Source: Flavobacterium sp.
GTDB taxonomy: Bacteria > Bacteroidota > Bacteroidia > Flavobacteriales > Flavobacteriaceae
Length of the DNA stretch: 64,000 nt
Direction: 5' to 3'
Assembly: GCA_016714905.1 (NCBI GenBank)
Contig: JADKBW010000008.1
Span: forward strand, 124,001-188,000
Shown: piece by piece, positions 56,334 through 64,000 of the stretch
How positions within the stretch are numbered: the stretch's first letter is position 1
Layout of the letters: each line of letters opens with the position of its first letter
Program-made: the position numbers and the translations under genes
The notes under the pieces: generated by a model
Told to the model about the DNA's origin: nothing
Databases searched by the model: none
What the model saw: only the letters and a program-made list of their open reading frames with translations

Positions 56334-57116
56334 TGCAATTTTCTGAAGAAAGGAAATTACGTTTTGGTTGAAGATGGCGGGTTGCTCTACATTCACCACG
56401 TGACCACATTGCTCGATAACAAACAACTCCGAAGATCGATAGTGCTTTTCGACTACTTTTCGCACGGAAGGCAAAAACATATAATCTTCATTTCCCATCA
56501 CATAAAGTGTTGGTATATTGAGTTCTACTTGGCGAAACCAGCGCAATACCGGGTTGATTTCGGCGGTGAGTTTAAACCATTTGATAAACTCTTTTTGATA
56601 CAATTTCTTCGCTTCATTAATAAAAAGCAATCGCGATTGTTTGTGACTTTTTTTTGGCATAATGACGAAAGCGAAAAAGCGGTACAAGACCAAATAAGGC
56701 AGGACGTACTTAAAGACATTTCCCAATCGCATGAGGATTTGCGAGCGGAAATTCATTTTAAGAATGGCACCACCTAAAATCATGCTTTGCACTCGATTGG
56801 GATACATTTCCGCCAATTGTCGAATTAAAATAGTGCCGAGCGAAATACCTACAAAATGGGATTTTTCAATCTTGAGATGATCCAAAACCTCTAAAATATC
56901 ATTCGCCAAAGCCGAAAATGTATATTTCTTTTGAAACGCTTCTTTTAATGTTGGCTGCGAATTGCCATGACCACGAAGATCTAGCAACAAAACATTGAAG
57001 TGCTTTTGAAAATCTCGAATTTGCTTAAACCAAATAGAAGAACTACCGCCCGCGCCATGCACAAAAGTTACCCATTGGTCGCTTGATTTGTTGGGATATA
57101 TGGTATAGTTGATCAA
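56331..57116 (-). CDS. Alpha/beta hydrolase
   Basis: A 261-residue alpha/beta-fold hydrolase. It has the oxyanion segment VHGAGGSSSIW, LLDLRGHGNS, and the nucleophile elbow FVGISLGTI (G-x-S-x-G). The late catalytic His is in EQCGHVVNVEQP. There is no signal peptide, so it acts in the cytosol. The substrate cannot be predicted; relatives include esterases and C-C hydrolases. The gene is monocistronic; the 5' gap (57117-57239) contains ATTTGGAATTT repeats typical of flavobacterial spacers. Confidence 0.88.
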   Translation of the reverse strand: MINYTIYPNKSSDQWVTFVHGAGGSSSIWFKQIRDFQKHFNVLLLDLRGHGNSQPTLKEAFQKKYTFSALANDILEVLDHLKIEKSHFVGISLGTILIRQLAEMYPNRVQSMILGGAILKMNFRSQILMRLGNVFKYVLPYLVLYRFFAFVIMPKKSHKQSRLLFINEAKKLYQKEFIKWFKLTAEINPVLRWFRQVELNIPTLYVMGNEDYMFLPSVRKVVEKHYRSSELFVIEQCGHVVNVEQPAIFNQNVISFLQKIA

Positions 57117-57239
57117 CTTGATTTTTTTGTAAATGTAGAGAAAGATTTGGAATCTACGATTTACGATTTGGAATTTAGCGTCGCTCCGTTCGGCTGCGCC
57201 TCGGGTGGGATTTGAAATTTGGAATTTGGAATTTTAAAA

Positions 57240-58037
57240 TCATAACTTACCATGCAAAGCCTTGAAATACGAGAGCGCCTTCAGCAATCGACTGCCATAC
57301 CAACTGAACATTTCGCCATCGACAAACACTGTTTTGGCATGATGTGTAAATCGACCGATTTCAAAAGCATCTTCTTCTTTGAACGGATAAGGTTCAGATG
57401 AAAGGAACACGACGTCGGGATCACCTTCGAGTCTAATTTTCTTGATTTCAATCTCGGGATATCTTCCTAGGTTTTCATAGATGTTTTGAAAGTGATTGAG
57501 CTTCAATATCTCATTGATATAATTGTCTGAACCTGCGACCATATATGGATTCTTCCAAATAAAATAAGCTGCTTTTTGAATGGGTTTTTCTTTGATAAAA
57601 GACTTAAAATCCGTCAAAGCAAATTGCAACTTATCATTCCATTTTTGCGCTTCGGTGCGGCAATTGAAAAGCAATCCAAAATCGGTGATCATTTGAAAAT
57701 TATCTTCTATGGTGCGGATGTCCGTCACCCAAACTGGACAAATTTCCCTCAGTTCTTCCACCATTTCCAGTGTGTTTTCCTCTTTATTACAAATAATAAT
57801 ATCGGGTTGCAATGCGATTATCTTATCGTAATGCACTTGTTTCGTTCCACCAACTATTTTCTTGGTTGATTTGAAATGAAAAGGATGTACGCAGAATTTG
57901 GTGATGCCGACGATTTGCTCCTCTAAACCCAACTCAAAAAGCAATTCGGTTTGAGATGGAACAAGCGAAACGATTCTCTTTGGGGAAGATTCGAAGGTAT
58001 GAAATGTACCAAGTTGATCCGCTAAAATTTTCTTCAC
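57240..58037 (-). CDS. Helical-backbone metal receptor (BtuF-like) protein
   Basis: A 265-residue protein of the class III periplasmic binding fold: RIVSLVPSQTELLFELGL, VGITKFCVHPF, KIIALQPDIIICNKEEN, and a long backbone helix before AAYFIWKNPYMVAGSDNYINEI. Relatives bind cobalamin or iron-siderophore for ABC import. No signal peptide or lipobox is seen, and no permease genes are adjacent, so it may be cytosolic or a stand-alone receptor. It lies downstream of the ATTTGGAATTT repeat spacer. Confidence 0.85.
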   Translation of the reverse strand: MKKILADQLGTFHTFESSPKRIVSLVPSQTELLFELGLEEQIVGITKFCVHPFHFKSTKKIVGGTKQVHYDKIIALQPDIIICNKEENTLEMVEELREICPVWVTDIRTIEDNFQMITDFGLLFNCRTEAQKWNDKLQFALTDFKSFIKEKPIQKAAYFIWKNPYMVAGSDNYINEILKLNHFQNIYENLGRYPEIEIKKIRLEGDPDVVFLSSEPYPFKEEDAFEIGRFTHHAKTVFVDGEMFSWYGSRLLKALSYFKALHGKL

Positions 58038-58180
58038 GACTACTTTTTGTAATTATTGGTAAAAATATTGAATTACATGGTTATTCAGAGTATTTGTGTA
58101 TAGTTTTAATATAGGTCAACATATACTTAACAGTAGTTAATTTGTATCACTTTTGCAAAGTAACTCTCAAACCAAATCAA

Positions 58181-59776
58181 ATGCGCCATTCTTTTCTGTT
58201 TGTATCCTTCTTGCTTTCTACTTTTTTACATTCACAGGTTCAAACGCTAACGGATAACTTCCAAGGATCTGGTAATATTGCGACATGGTCTGGTGATGAT
58301 TGCGGAATGGACAACAACTTCACAAACCCTTTTCAAACTACTTCAAACAATTCCACAAAAGTCCTCAAATATTCTGATATTGGTGGTCAGTATGCAAATA
58401 TTCGTTTTGATACCGGTTCAAATTTTAATTTGACCGCAAATAGTACGTTTTCACTGAAAATATATGTTCCTTCTTCAGGGATTACGGGAGTTCAACCCAA
58501 TCAAATATCATTAAAACTTCAAAATGGTTCTTTAACTGAGCCATGGTCCACACAGTGCGAAATCATTAAAACAATTGTTTTAAATCAATGGCAAGTAATT
58601 ACTTTCAACTTTGCGACAGACAACTTTATTAATTTAAATGGAGGTTCGCCAAATCCCCTTTACCGATCTGATTTTAATAGAGTAGTACTTCAGATCAATG
58701 GAGAAAATAATAACGATCAAGTTGTCGCTTATTTAGATGATTTTATTTACACTTTCGCAGCTGGTCCCGTTTTTAACAACTTAGTTTGGTCTGACGAATT
58801 TAATGGAAGCGGTGCAATAAATACCACCAATTGGTTTCAACAAACACAATTGCCCGACGGAGGAAGTTGGTATAATGGCGAATTGCAGCATTATACAAAC
58901 CGTCAAGTCAATTCATTTCTGAGTAATGGTGCACTCAATATAGTGGCGAAAAGGGAAAATTTTACAGATCAAGGGCAAACAAAGCAATTTACCTCTGCAC
59001 GATTAAACTCGAAATTTGCTTTTAAATATGGTCGAGTTGAAGCGCGAATAAAATTGCCAACTGGTGCTGGAACTTGGCCTGCATTCTGGATGCTTGGTAA
59101 AAATATAATTGAGCCAGGCGCTTTTTGGTCTAGCACAAATGGAACGGTCGCATGGCCAGCGTGCGGCGAAATAGATATCATGGAGCATTGGGGAAACAAT
59201 CAAAACTATGTTCAAAGTGCCATGCATACGCCTTCGAGCTTTGGTAGTACAGTAAATTATGGTGGACAAACAATCAGCACCGCATCAAGTGAATTTCATA
59301 TTTATACCTTAGAATGGACGGCAGAAAGAATGGTTTTTAGTGTTGACAACGCAGTACATTATATCTATAATCCAGCCATCAAAAATGCAAGTACGTGGCC
59401 TTTCGATGCCCCGCAGTACCTTTTACTAAATGTAGCGATTGATTCAAATATTACCCCTAGTTTTCTGCAAAGCACTATGGAAGTGGACTACGTAAGAGTC
59501 TATCAGGAAAACGCATTGTCAATTGCGGATCAAACGAGTTTGAGTGATATCATTGTGTATCCAAATCCGGTTTCAAATAGGATTACCATTCAGATACCAA
59601 ACCATCTTTTGGGAACGAAAGGAAAAATATATTCAATTTTAGGTCAGGAAGTGAGTTCCTTTTCCTTAAATGAAATACAGGGCTCTATTGATGTTTCTCA
59701 CTTTAAAAATGGAATTTACTTCTTAAATTTAGAAATTGAAAATGGATTCAAAACCTTTAAAATTATCAAGAATTAG
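58181..59776 (+). CDS. Secreted family 16 glycoside hydrolase (laminarinase-type) with T9SS sorting domain
   Basis: A 531-residue secreted enzyme: signal peptide MRHSFLFVSFLLSTFLHS, an N-terminal carbohydrate-binding-like beta domain (about residues 20-190), the GH16 catalytic domain (about 195-440) with the E-x-D-x-x-E active site in CGEIDIMEHWG, and a type A sorting domain (VYPNPVSNR ... FKIIKN). GH16 enzymes cut beta-1,3/1,4-glucans such as laminarin. The start at 58181 is chosen for its signal peptide. It converges with pyrF, overlapping by 11 nt at the 3' ends. Confidence 0.93.
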   Translation: MRHSFLFVSFLLSTFLHSQVQTLTDNFQGSGNIATWSGDDCGMDNNFTNPFQTTSNNSTKVLKYSDIGGQYANIRFDTGSNFNLTANSTFSLKIYVPSSGITGVQPNQISLKLQNGSLTEPWSTQCEIIKTIVLNQWQVITFNFATDNFINLNGGSPNPLYRSDFNRVVLQINGENNNDQVVAYLDDFIYTFAAGPVFNNLVWSDEFNGSGAINTTNWFQQTQLPDGGSWYNGELQHYTNRQVNSFLSNGALNIVAKRENFTDQGQTKQFTSARLNSKFAFKYGRVEARIKLPTGAGTWPAFWMLGKNIIEPGAFWSSTNGTVAWPACGEIDIMEHWGNNQNYVQSAMHTPSSFGSTVNYGGQTISTASSEFHIYTLEWTAERMVFSVDNAVHYIYNPAIKNASTWPFDAPQYLLLNVAIDSNITPSFLQSTMEVDYVRVYQENALSIADQTSLSDIIVYPNPVSNRITIQIPNHLLGTKGKIYSILGQEVSSFSLNEIQGSIDVSHFKNGIYFLNLEIENGFKTFKIIKN

Positions 59777-60590
59777 CAAACCTTAAAATTAGTTCCATTT
59801 CTTTTTTTATTTTAAGCGCTTCTGCTCTCGAATCTTGGGCAAAATTTTCTCCACTAGAAGCATAAATAATCGCGCGTGAAGAATTGATTAACAATCCAAT
59901 AGCGTCATTCATTCCGTATCGACAAACGTCTTGTAAATTGCCGCCTTGTGCGCCAACTCCAGGAACCAGTAAGAAACTGTCAGGGACAATTTTTCGGATT
60001 TCAGCAAAATACTCCGCTTTTGTTGCTCCTACCACATACATTAAATTTTGGGCGTTTTTCCATGTTTTGGATGTTTCTAGGACTTGCTGGTATAATGGTG
60101 TTCCCGCAACATTTTGGGTTTGAAAATCGAAGGCGCCTTCGTTGGAGGTTAGCGCCAACAATATGGTATGTTTGTTTTCAAAGGCGAGAAAAGGTTCTAC
60201 AGAATCTTTGCCCATATATGGCGCAACGGTCACCGAATCAAAATTGAGATCTTCTAAAAAAGCCTTGGCATACATGCTCGAAGTATTTCCGATATCGCCC
60301 CGTTTGGCATCTGCAATGGTGAAGATTTCTGGATATTTTTCGTTGATATACTTGATGGTTTTTTCTAGCGATTGCCAACCTTTTAGACCATACGCTTCAT
60401 AAAAAGCCGTGTTGGGTTTATAAGAAACGCACAAATCATGCGTAGCGTCGATAATGGCTTTGTTGAATTCGAAAATAGGATCTTCGACTTGCAACAAATG
60501 CGGTGGGATTTTGGTCAAATCGACATCTAGTCCAATGCATAAAAAGGTTTTTTTGAGGTGGATTTGCTGGGTGAGTTGTTGTGTGGTCAT
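59766..60590 (-). CDS. pyrF: Orotidine 5'-phosphate decarboxylase
   Basis: A 274-residue enzyme making UMP from OMP. It is the longer PyrF type with LCIGLDVDLTKIPPHLL at the N-terminus, the catalytic K/D array in FTIADAKRGDIGNTS, and LLVPGVGAQGG near the phosphate site. The length fits the type 2 family. The gene is monocistronic and converges with the GH16 gene. Confidence 0.95.
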   Translation of the reverse strand: MTTQQLTQQIHLKKTFLCIGLDVDLTKIPPHLLQVEDPIFEFNKAIIDATHDLCVSYKPNTAFYEAYGLKGWQSLEKTIKYINEKYPEIFTIADAKRGDIGNTSSMYAKAFLEDLNFDSVTVAPYMGKDSVEPFLAFENKHTILLALTSNEGAFDFQTQNVAGTPLYQQVLETSKTWKNAQNLMYVVGATKAEYFAEIRKIVPDSFLLVPGVGAQGGNLQDVCRYGMNDAIGLLINSSRAIIYASSGENFAQDSRAEALKIKKEMELILRFANS

Positions 60591-60623
60591 TGATGGGTTG
60601 TCTGTTGTGTGTTGTCAGTTTGC

Positions 60624-60692
60624 CACAAAGGCACGAAGGCTCAAAGTTAAGGAAAGGTTTTTGGCTCACAAAGACGCAGAGGCGCAAAGTTA
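60624..60692. repeat. Paired CACAAAG repeats
   Basis: Two 26-bp related copies (60624-60649 and 60667-60692) share CACAAAG and CAAAGTTA ends with a purine-rich centre. They lie upstream of pyrF. The rest of the 364-bp gap holds AT-rich ACTTTAAGATT words, element D and the prfA terminator. Confidence 0.6.
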
Positions 60693-60802
60693 TAATAGAT
60701 TTTAAGACTATTAGATTTAAAGACTTTAAGATTGTAAGATATAAATTTCGAATGCTCGTACAGTCTTACAATCATAGAATCTTACTGTCTAATTTCTCAA
60801 CA

Positions 60803-60891
60803 GCCCTAGCCCCGATTGCAGCAAGTATCCTCGCAGAGATTGTTTCACCAATTCGCTTTGCTCGTGTCTGCGGAAAGCGGGATTAGCTCCT
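60803..60891 (+). ncRNA. Structured Flavobacteria repeat element, copy D
   Basis: It begins GCCCTAGCCCCGATTG and contains TATCC with arms CGCAGA ... TCTGCG. It ends AAGCGGGATTAGCTCCT. The arms are shorter and of different sequence from copy C yet still complementary. It sits between pyrF and prfA, both of which are on the other strand. Confidence 0.58.
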
Positions 60892-60923
60892 AAAAAAAAT
60901 GCCACACTACTAGAATGTGGCAT
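60892..60923 (-). terminator. prfA terminator
   Basis: On the minus strand ATGCCACA (60916-60923) pairs with TGTGGCAT (60899-60906), followed by a run of eight T that abuts element D. It lies about 30 nt beyond the prfA stop. Confidence 0.85.
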
Positions 60924-60954
60924 CTTGATTTCTTGCATCTTGCATCTTTTTCCT

Positions 60955-62028
60955 TTAAAAAACTTCGCTTTCTTTCAATTTCTCCATGTTGTTGACCAAT
61001 TGGAGTTCATCAACAAATTTTTGAATTTTCCCGTTCATTACCCCATCCATATCAAAAACATCTAATCCGATTCTGTGATCGGTCACACGACCTTGTGCGT
61101 AATTGTAGGTACGAATCTTTGCTGAACGGTCACCTGAACTTACTTGCGAGGTACGTTTTACAGCATCTTCCGCTTCTTTTTTCGCCAATTCTTGCTCGTA
61201 CAAACGGGAGCGTAAAACCGTTAATGCTTTGTCTTTGTTCTTATGCTGCGATTTTTGATCCTGACACTGCGCCACCAATCCAGTTGGAATGTGCGTCAAA
61301 CGAACAGCTGATTTGGTGGTATTTACCGACTGACCACCTGGACCCGATGAACAGAAAAAATCTACACGAACGTCATTCATATCAATTTGTACGTCAAATT
61401 CTTCCGCTTCCGGCAACACCATAACGGTAGCAGCAGAAGTATGCACACGACCTTGCGTTTCCGTTTGTGGCACACGTTGTACACGGTGAACGCCAGCTTC
61501 AAATTTTAAAGTTCCGTAGACATCCTCACCAGTCACTTCAAAAATAATCTCTTTAAATCCACCGGAAGTTCCTTCATTCATATCTACCACAGAAGTTCTC
61601 CAGCCACGACCTTCGCAGTATTTCGTATACATACGAAACAAATCGCCTGCAAAAATAGAGGCTTCGTCTCCACCAGTTCCTGCGCGGATTTCGACCATGA
61701 CGTTCTTTGCATCTTCCGCATCTTTTGGGATGAGCATAAATTTGATTTCTTCTTCTAATTCTGGCAGTCGGCCTTTGGCTTCATCGAGTTGCATTTTGGC
61801 CATTTCTACCATTTCAGCATCCGAACCATCAGCGATAATTTCGTTGGCTTCTTCAATATTAGCAACAAGCAAAACGTGCTCCTCACGTTTTTCCATTAAT
61901 CCTTTCAGTCCTTTGTATTCTTGATTGAGTAACACATAACGCTTTTGATCGGCTATCACATCAGGCTGAATAATCAAGTCTGAAATTTCGTCGAAGCGCT
62001 GTTTTACGTATTGTAATCTATCTAACAT
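60955..62028 (-). CDS. prfA: Peptide chain release factor 1
   Basis: A 357-residue release factor. It has the stop-codon-recognition tripeptide P-Q-T in RVQRVPQTETQGRVHTSA and the catalytic GGQ in FCSSGPGGQSVNTTKSAVR. RF1 reads UAA and UAG and triggers peptide release. The length matches the family. A structured element (copy E) in the sense orientation lies about 80 nt upstream of the start, and a terminator follows. Confidence 0.97.
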   Translation of the reverse strand: MLDRLQYVKQRFDEISDLIIQPDVIADQKRYVLLNQEYKGLKGLMEKREEHVLLVANIEEANEIIADGSDAEMVEMAKMQLDEAKGRLPELEEEIKFMLIPKDAEDAKNVMVEIRAGTGGDEASIFAGDLFRMYTKYCEGRGWRTSVVDMNEGTSGGFKEIIFEVTGEDVYGTLKFEAGVHRVQRVPQTETQGRVHTSAATVMVLPEAEEFDVQIDMNDVRVDFFCSSGPGGQSVNTTKSAVRLTHIPTGLVAQCQDQKSQHKNKDKALTVLRSRLYEQELAKKEAEDAVKRTSQVSSGDRSAKIRTYNYAQGRVTDHRIGLDVFDMDGVMNGKIQKFVDELQLVNNMEKLKESEVF

Positions 62029-62106
62029 GGTATGCTATCTTTTTTTTGGTGTGCAAATTTAAGTAAAAATATTGTAGATTTTTCGATTTTGGATTTTAGA
62101 TTTTTT

Positions 62107-62240
62107 AGGAGCTAATTCCAGCTGTTCGCTAACCCGAGCGAAGCGAACGGACCGAACACATAACTAAACAATTATAATATGTGAGGTAATCTTTTTTGCT
62201 CAAAAAAAGAGCAAAAAAGGATACCGCTGCCATCTGGGCA
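62107..62240 (-). ncRNA. Structured Flavobacteria repeat element, copy E (5' of prfA)
   Basis: On the minus strand it begins TTGCCCAGATGGCAGCGG and contains TATCC with long arms TTTTTTGCTC and GAGCAAAAAA, then AGATTACC. It ends GGAATTAGCTCCT. An extra segment of about 50 nt with a GTTCGCT/AGCGAAC hairpin is inserted before the 3' end. It lies upstream of prfA in the sense orientation. Confidence 0.55.
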
Positions 62241-62294
62241 ATGGCATTTTTTTACTAATATTGTATGTTCTTAAAATCAAACTATTCTCTTTCA

Positions 62295-62778
62295 ATGAAA
62301 AATATTATAGTACTATTTGTTATCGCAACAGCCTTATCGGCGTGTAAGAAAGAATCCAAAGAAAATAAACTCAAAACCATGGATTGGCTTGTAGGAACTT
62401 GGGAAAACAATTCAGAATTTGGCGAGCTACAGGAAAGTTGGGAAAAAGTAAATGATAGTGTTTTTCAAGGTTATTCCTATATGATTAAAGGCAAAGACAC
62501 CCTTCATAGCGAAAGCATCGCAATGGAAATCAAAGATGAACAAGTGCTGTACGTTCCTATTGTAAAAGGGCAAAACAACGACCAACCGGTTGTGTTTTTA
62601 CTGACAAAGCAAACGCCAAAGCAGTTGGTTTTCGAAAATCCAAATCACGATTACCCAAAGAAAATTACATACAATAAAATCACTTCCGACAGTTTGGTTG
62701 CCGTTATTTCTGGCACACAACGTGGCAAAGCAAGTTCAGACAGCTTTCCGATGAAAAGAAAAAATAACAATACTATGA
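62295..62778 (+). CDS. DUF6265-like lipoprotein (stop codon apparently lost by an indel)
   Basis: The ATG at 62295 opens a lipoprotein (lipobox LSAC, Cys18) of about 160 residues. It has MDWLVGTWENNSEFGELQESW and FENPNHDYPKKITYN, typical of DUF6265 heat-shock-like lipocalin folds. As read, it runs on in frame into a second protein. Removing one A from the run at 62759-62764 would give a TGA at 62776-62778, overlapping the next ATG. I favour two coupled genes. The function is unknown. Confidence 0.7.
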
Positions 62779-63128
62779 TGAAACTCGTTCTAACATTCGT
62801 CTCTGTTTTTATGTTTGGATTATTCCAACAAGAAACGCCAAAACTAAACGGAACGTATCGCAGTGTCTTTGAAAAAAAATACGAACAGCAGACATTCAAA
62901 ATGGTCTTCGTTGATTCAATTTTCAAGAAAGTGATGCCAGATGCGGTGATGTATAAAGGGAAAATAAAATACGAAAAATTCCGAGCTGTGCTGCGCTATT
63001 CCTCAGATGACAATCCAATTGAGATTGACAAACGCGACTTTGGCAAAGACACGATGAAGTTTACGACCAAAAGCAAAATTGATCTTTCTAAGACTGTTGC
63101 TCGCGGTTTTATGGTTAAAATAAATTAA
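62775..63128 (+). CDS. Small exported protein, read as fused to the preceding lipoprotein
   Basis: From MMKLVLTFVSVFMFGLFQQE (a signal-peptide-like start) the frame continues about 100 residues with LNGTYRSVFEKKYEQQTFKM and SSDDNPIEIDKRDFGKDTM, rich in charge and beta-prone. An internal signal peptide is not expected in a true fusion, so this is probably a separate gene coupled to the upstream one. No family is recognised. Confidence 0.6.
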   Translation: MMKLVLTFVSVFMFGLFQQETPKLNGTYRSVFEKKYEQQTFKMVFVDSIFKKVMPDAVMYKGKIKYEKFRAVLRYSSDDNPIEIDKRDFGKDTMKFTTKSKIDLSKTVARGFMVKIN

Positions 63129-63150
63129 TAGAAACTGTTGTTAAAAGCTT

Positions 63151-63200
63151 TAGCCACGAATTCACGAATATAAATACTAATATTCGTGAATTCGTGGCTA
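63151..63200. repeat. CCACGAATTCACGAATA palindrome P3
   Basis: A perfect 20-bp inverted repeat (63151-63170 with 63181-63200) around a 10-nt loop, lying between two convergent genes. It is related to P1 and P2. The strong stem may end transcription from both sides. Confidence 0.8.
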
Positions 63201-63226
63201 AAAAATTATATTCAATTTTTTGTGTA

Positions 63227-64000
63227 CTACTTCTTCATTGGAATATTCGCTAATATTTCTAACACAAAATTCCAAAATTTCTGAGAAGATTTAATAGATG
63301 CTCTTTCGTCTGGCGAATGTGCTCCGTGAATCGTTGGACCAAAGGATATCATATCCATTCCAGGGTAATTCGTACCGAGTATTCCACATTCTAATCCCGC
63401 GTGACAAGCCACCACTTTTGGTTTTTCACCATTTTGCTTTTCATAAATAGAAACCAAAACATCTAAGATTTCAGACTTGACGTTGGGCGTCCATCCTGGA
63501 TAGCTTCCTGAAAAATCGACTTCACATCCAAACAATTCGTAAGCCGAACGCAAGGCATTGGCCAAATCCATTTTAGAAGTTTCTACTGAAGATCGCGTTA
63601 GATTTTGAATGGTAATTTCCCCTTCTTTTACAATCACTCTTGCAATATTGTTTGACGTTTCTACCAAGTCTTCCATATCTGCGCTCATTCTGTACACGCC
63701 ATTGTGAGCGGCATAAATAGCACGTAGCAAACCTTCTTGAACGCCTAATTCCATGACTTTCGTTGGTAAATCCGACTTTACAATTTCAATCGTTAGATTT
63801 GGCTCCATCGTTTTGAATTCGGTTTTGATATCGTTGATGATTTCTTGCATATCAAAAACGTACGCTTCATCATACATCGCCGCGACAATCACTTTAGCAA
63901 CACTTTCACGTGGAATCGCATTACGCAAACTTCCGCCATTGATTTCAGCAATTTGCAAACCAAAATTTTCAAATCCGTCAAACAAAAGTCGGTTCATGAT
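63227..64000 (-). CDS. pepD: Xaa-His dipeptidase (M20C), C-terminal part, runs off the window
   Basis: About 257 C-terminal residues of an aminoacyl-histidine dipeptidase. NGGSLRNAIPRESVAKVIV belongs to the lid/dimerisation domain. KVVACHAGLECGILGTNYPG and MISFGPTIHGAHSPDERASI supply the distal catalytic and zinc-binding residues of the M20 fold. The N-terminal catalytic part lies beyond 64000. The enzyme hydrolyses carnosine-type and other dipeptides in the cytosol. Confidence 0.92.
   Translation of the reverse strand: MMNRLLFDGFENFGLQIAEINGGSLRNAIPRESVAKVIVAAMYDEAYVFDMQEIINDIKTEFKTMEPNLTIEIVKSDLPTKVMELGVQEGLLRAIYAAHNGVYRMSADMEDLVETSNNIARVIVKEGEITIQNLTRSSVETSKMDLANALRSAYELFGCEVDFSGSYPGWTPNVKSEILDVLVSIYEKQNGEKPKVVACHAGLECGILGTNYPGMDMISFGPTIHGAHSPDERASIKSSQKFWNFVLEILANIPMKK

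Overview
The window is about 64 kb of AT-rich chromosome from a member of the Bacteroidota, almost certainly a Flavobacterium-like Flavobacteriaceae. The evidence is the gliding-motility isomerase GldI, several secreted proteins with type IX secretion (T9SS type A) C-terminal sorting domains, delta-60 and MopE-type surface proteins, a type III glutamine synthetase, TAnnTTTG -7 promoter elements and the near absence of Shine-Dalgarno sites. No tRNA, rRNA, CRISPR array, transposase or integrase was recognised.

Layout. 0.1-2 kb: a small membrane protein and a ferritin-VIT iron exporter. 1.9-7 kb: a tight minus-strand operon running thioredoxin, ApbE flavin transferase, DUF4266 lipoprotein, DUF3570 outer-membrane protein, response regulator, histidine kinase. 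Three 11-bp-spaced direct repeats lie just upstream of it. 7.1-13.9 kb: a broken LTA-synthase-type sulfatase, a second thioredoxin, a methyltransferase/GNAT pair, a VWA-type membrane protein and fabG. 14-22.5 kb: a plus-strand cluster with an ECF sigma factor, a small anti-sigma-like protein, a CnrX/Spy-like periplasmic metal sensor, an MbnP/MbnH copper-oxidation pair, and three T9SS cargo proteins (CotH, YHYH, arylsulfotransferase). 22.5-27.7 kb: a minus-strand surface cluster with a T9SS protein carrying a MopE-type metal motif, three secreted phage-tail-collar proteins and a related lipoprotein. 27.9-41 kb: mostly housekeeping (yidC, pyrG, OsmC, LysM proteins, guaA, crcB, a DHH phosphoesterase, gldI, two cyclophilin-FKBP fusions). 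41.3-43.2 kb: a damaged zone with two truncated genes and a delta-60 pseudogene. 43.2-64 kb: purM, two double-OmpA proteins, glnN, terC, icmF, purU, DUF4197, a hydrolase, a metal-receptor protein, a GH16 laminarinase-type enzyme, pyrF, prfA, small lipoproteins and a partial pepD.

The best candidates for under-described biology are four. (1) The sigma/CnrX-like/MbnP-MbnH/CotH-YHYH-ASST locus reads as a metal-responsive surface-modification system. (2) The thioredoxin-ApbE-DUF4266-DUF3570 operon with its own two-component system and a candidate operator reads as an envelope flavinylation or redox module. (3) The secreted tail-collar trio is linked to a MopE-motif T9SS protein. (4) Five dispersed copies of a structured RNA-like element have arms that covary; two of them sit 10-20 nt upstream of fabG and purU.

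A general caution: about a dozen genes, including purM and fabG, carry single-base indels, mostly in homopolymers. Most of these are probably sequencing or assembly errors. Coordinates for such genes are given as the reconstructed extent.
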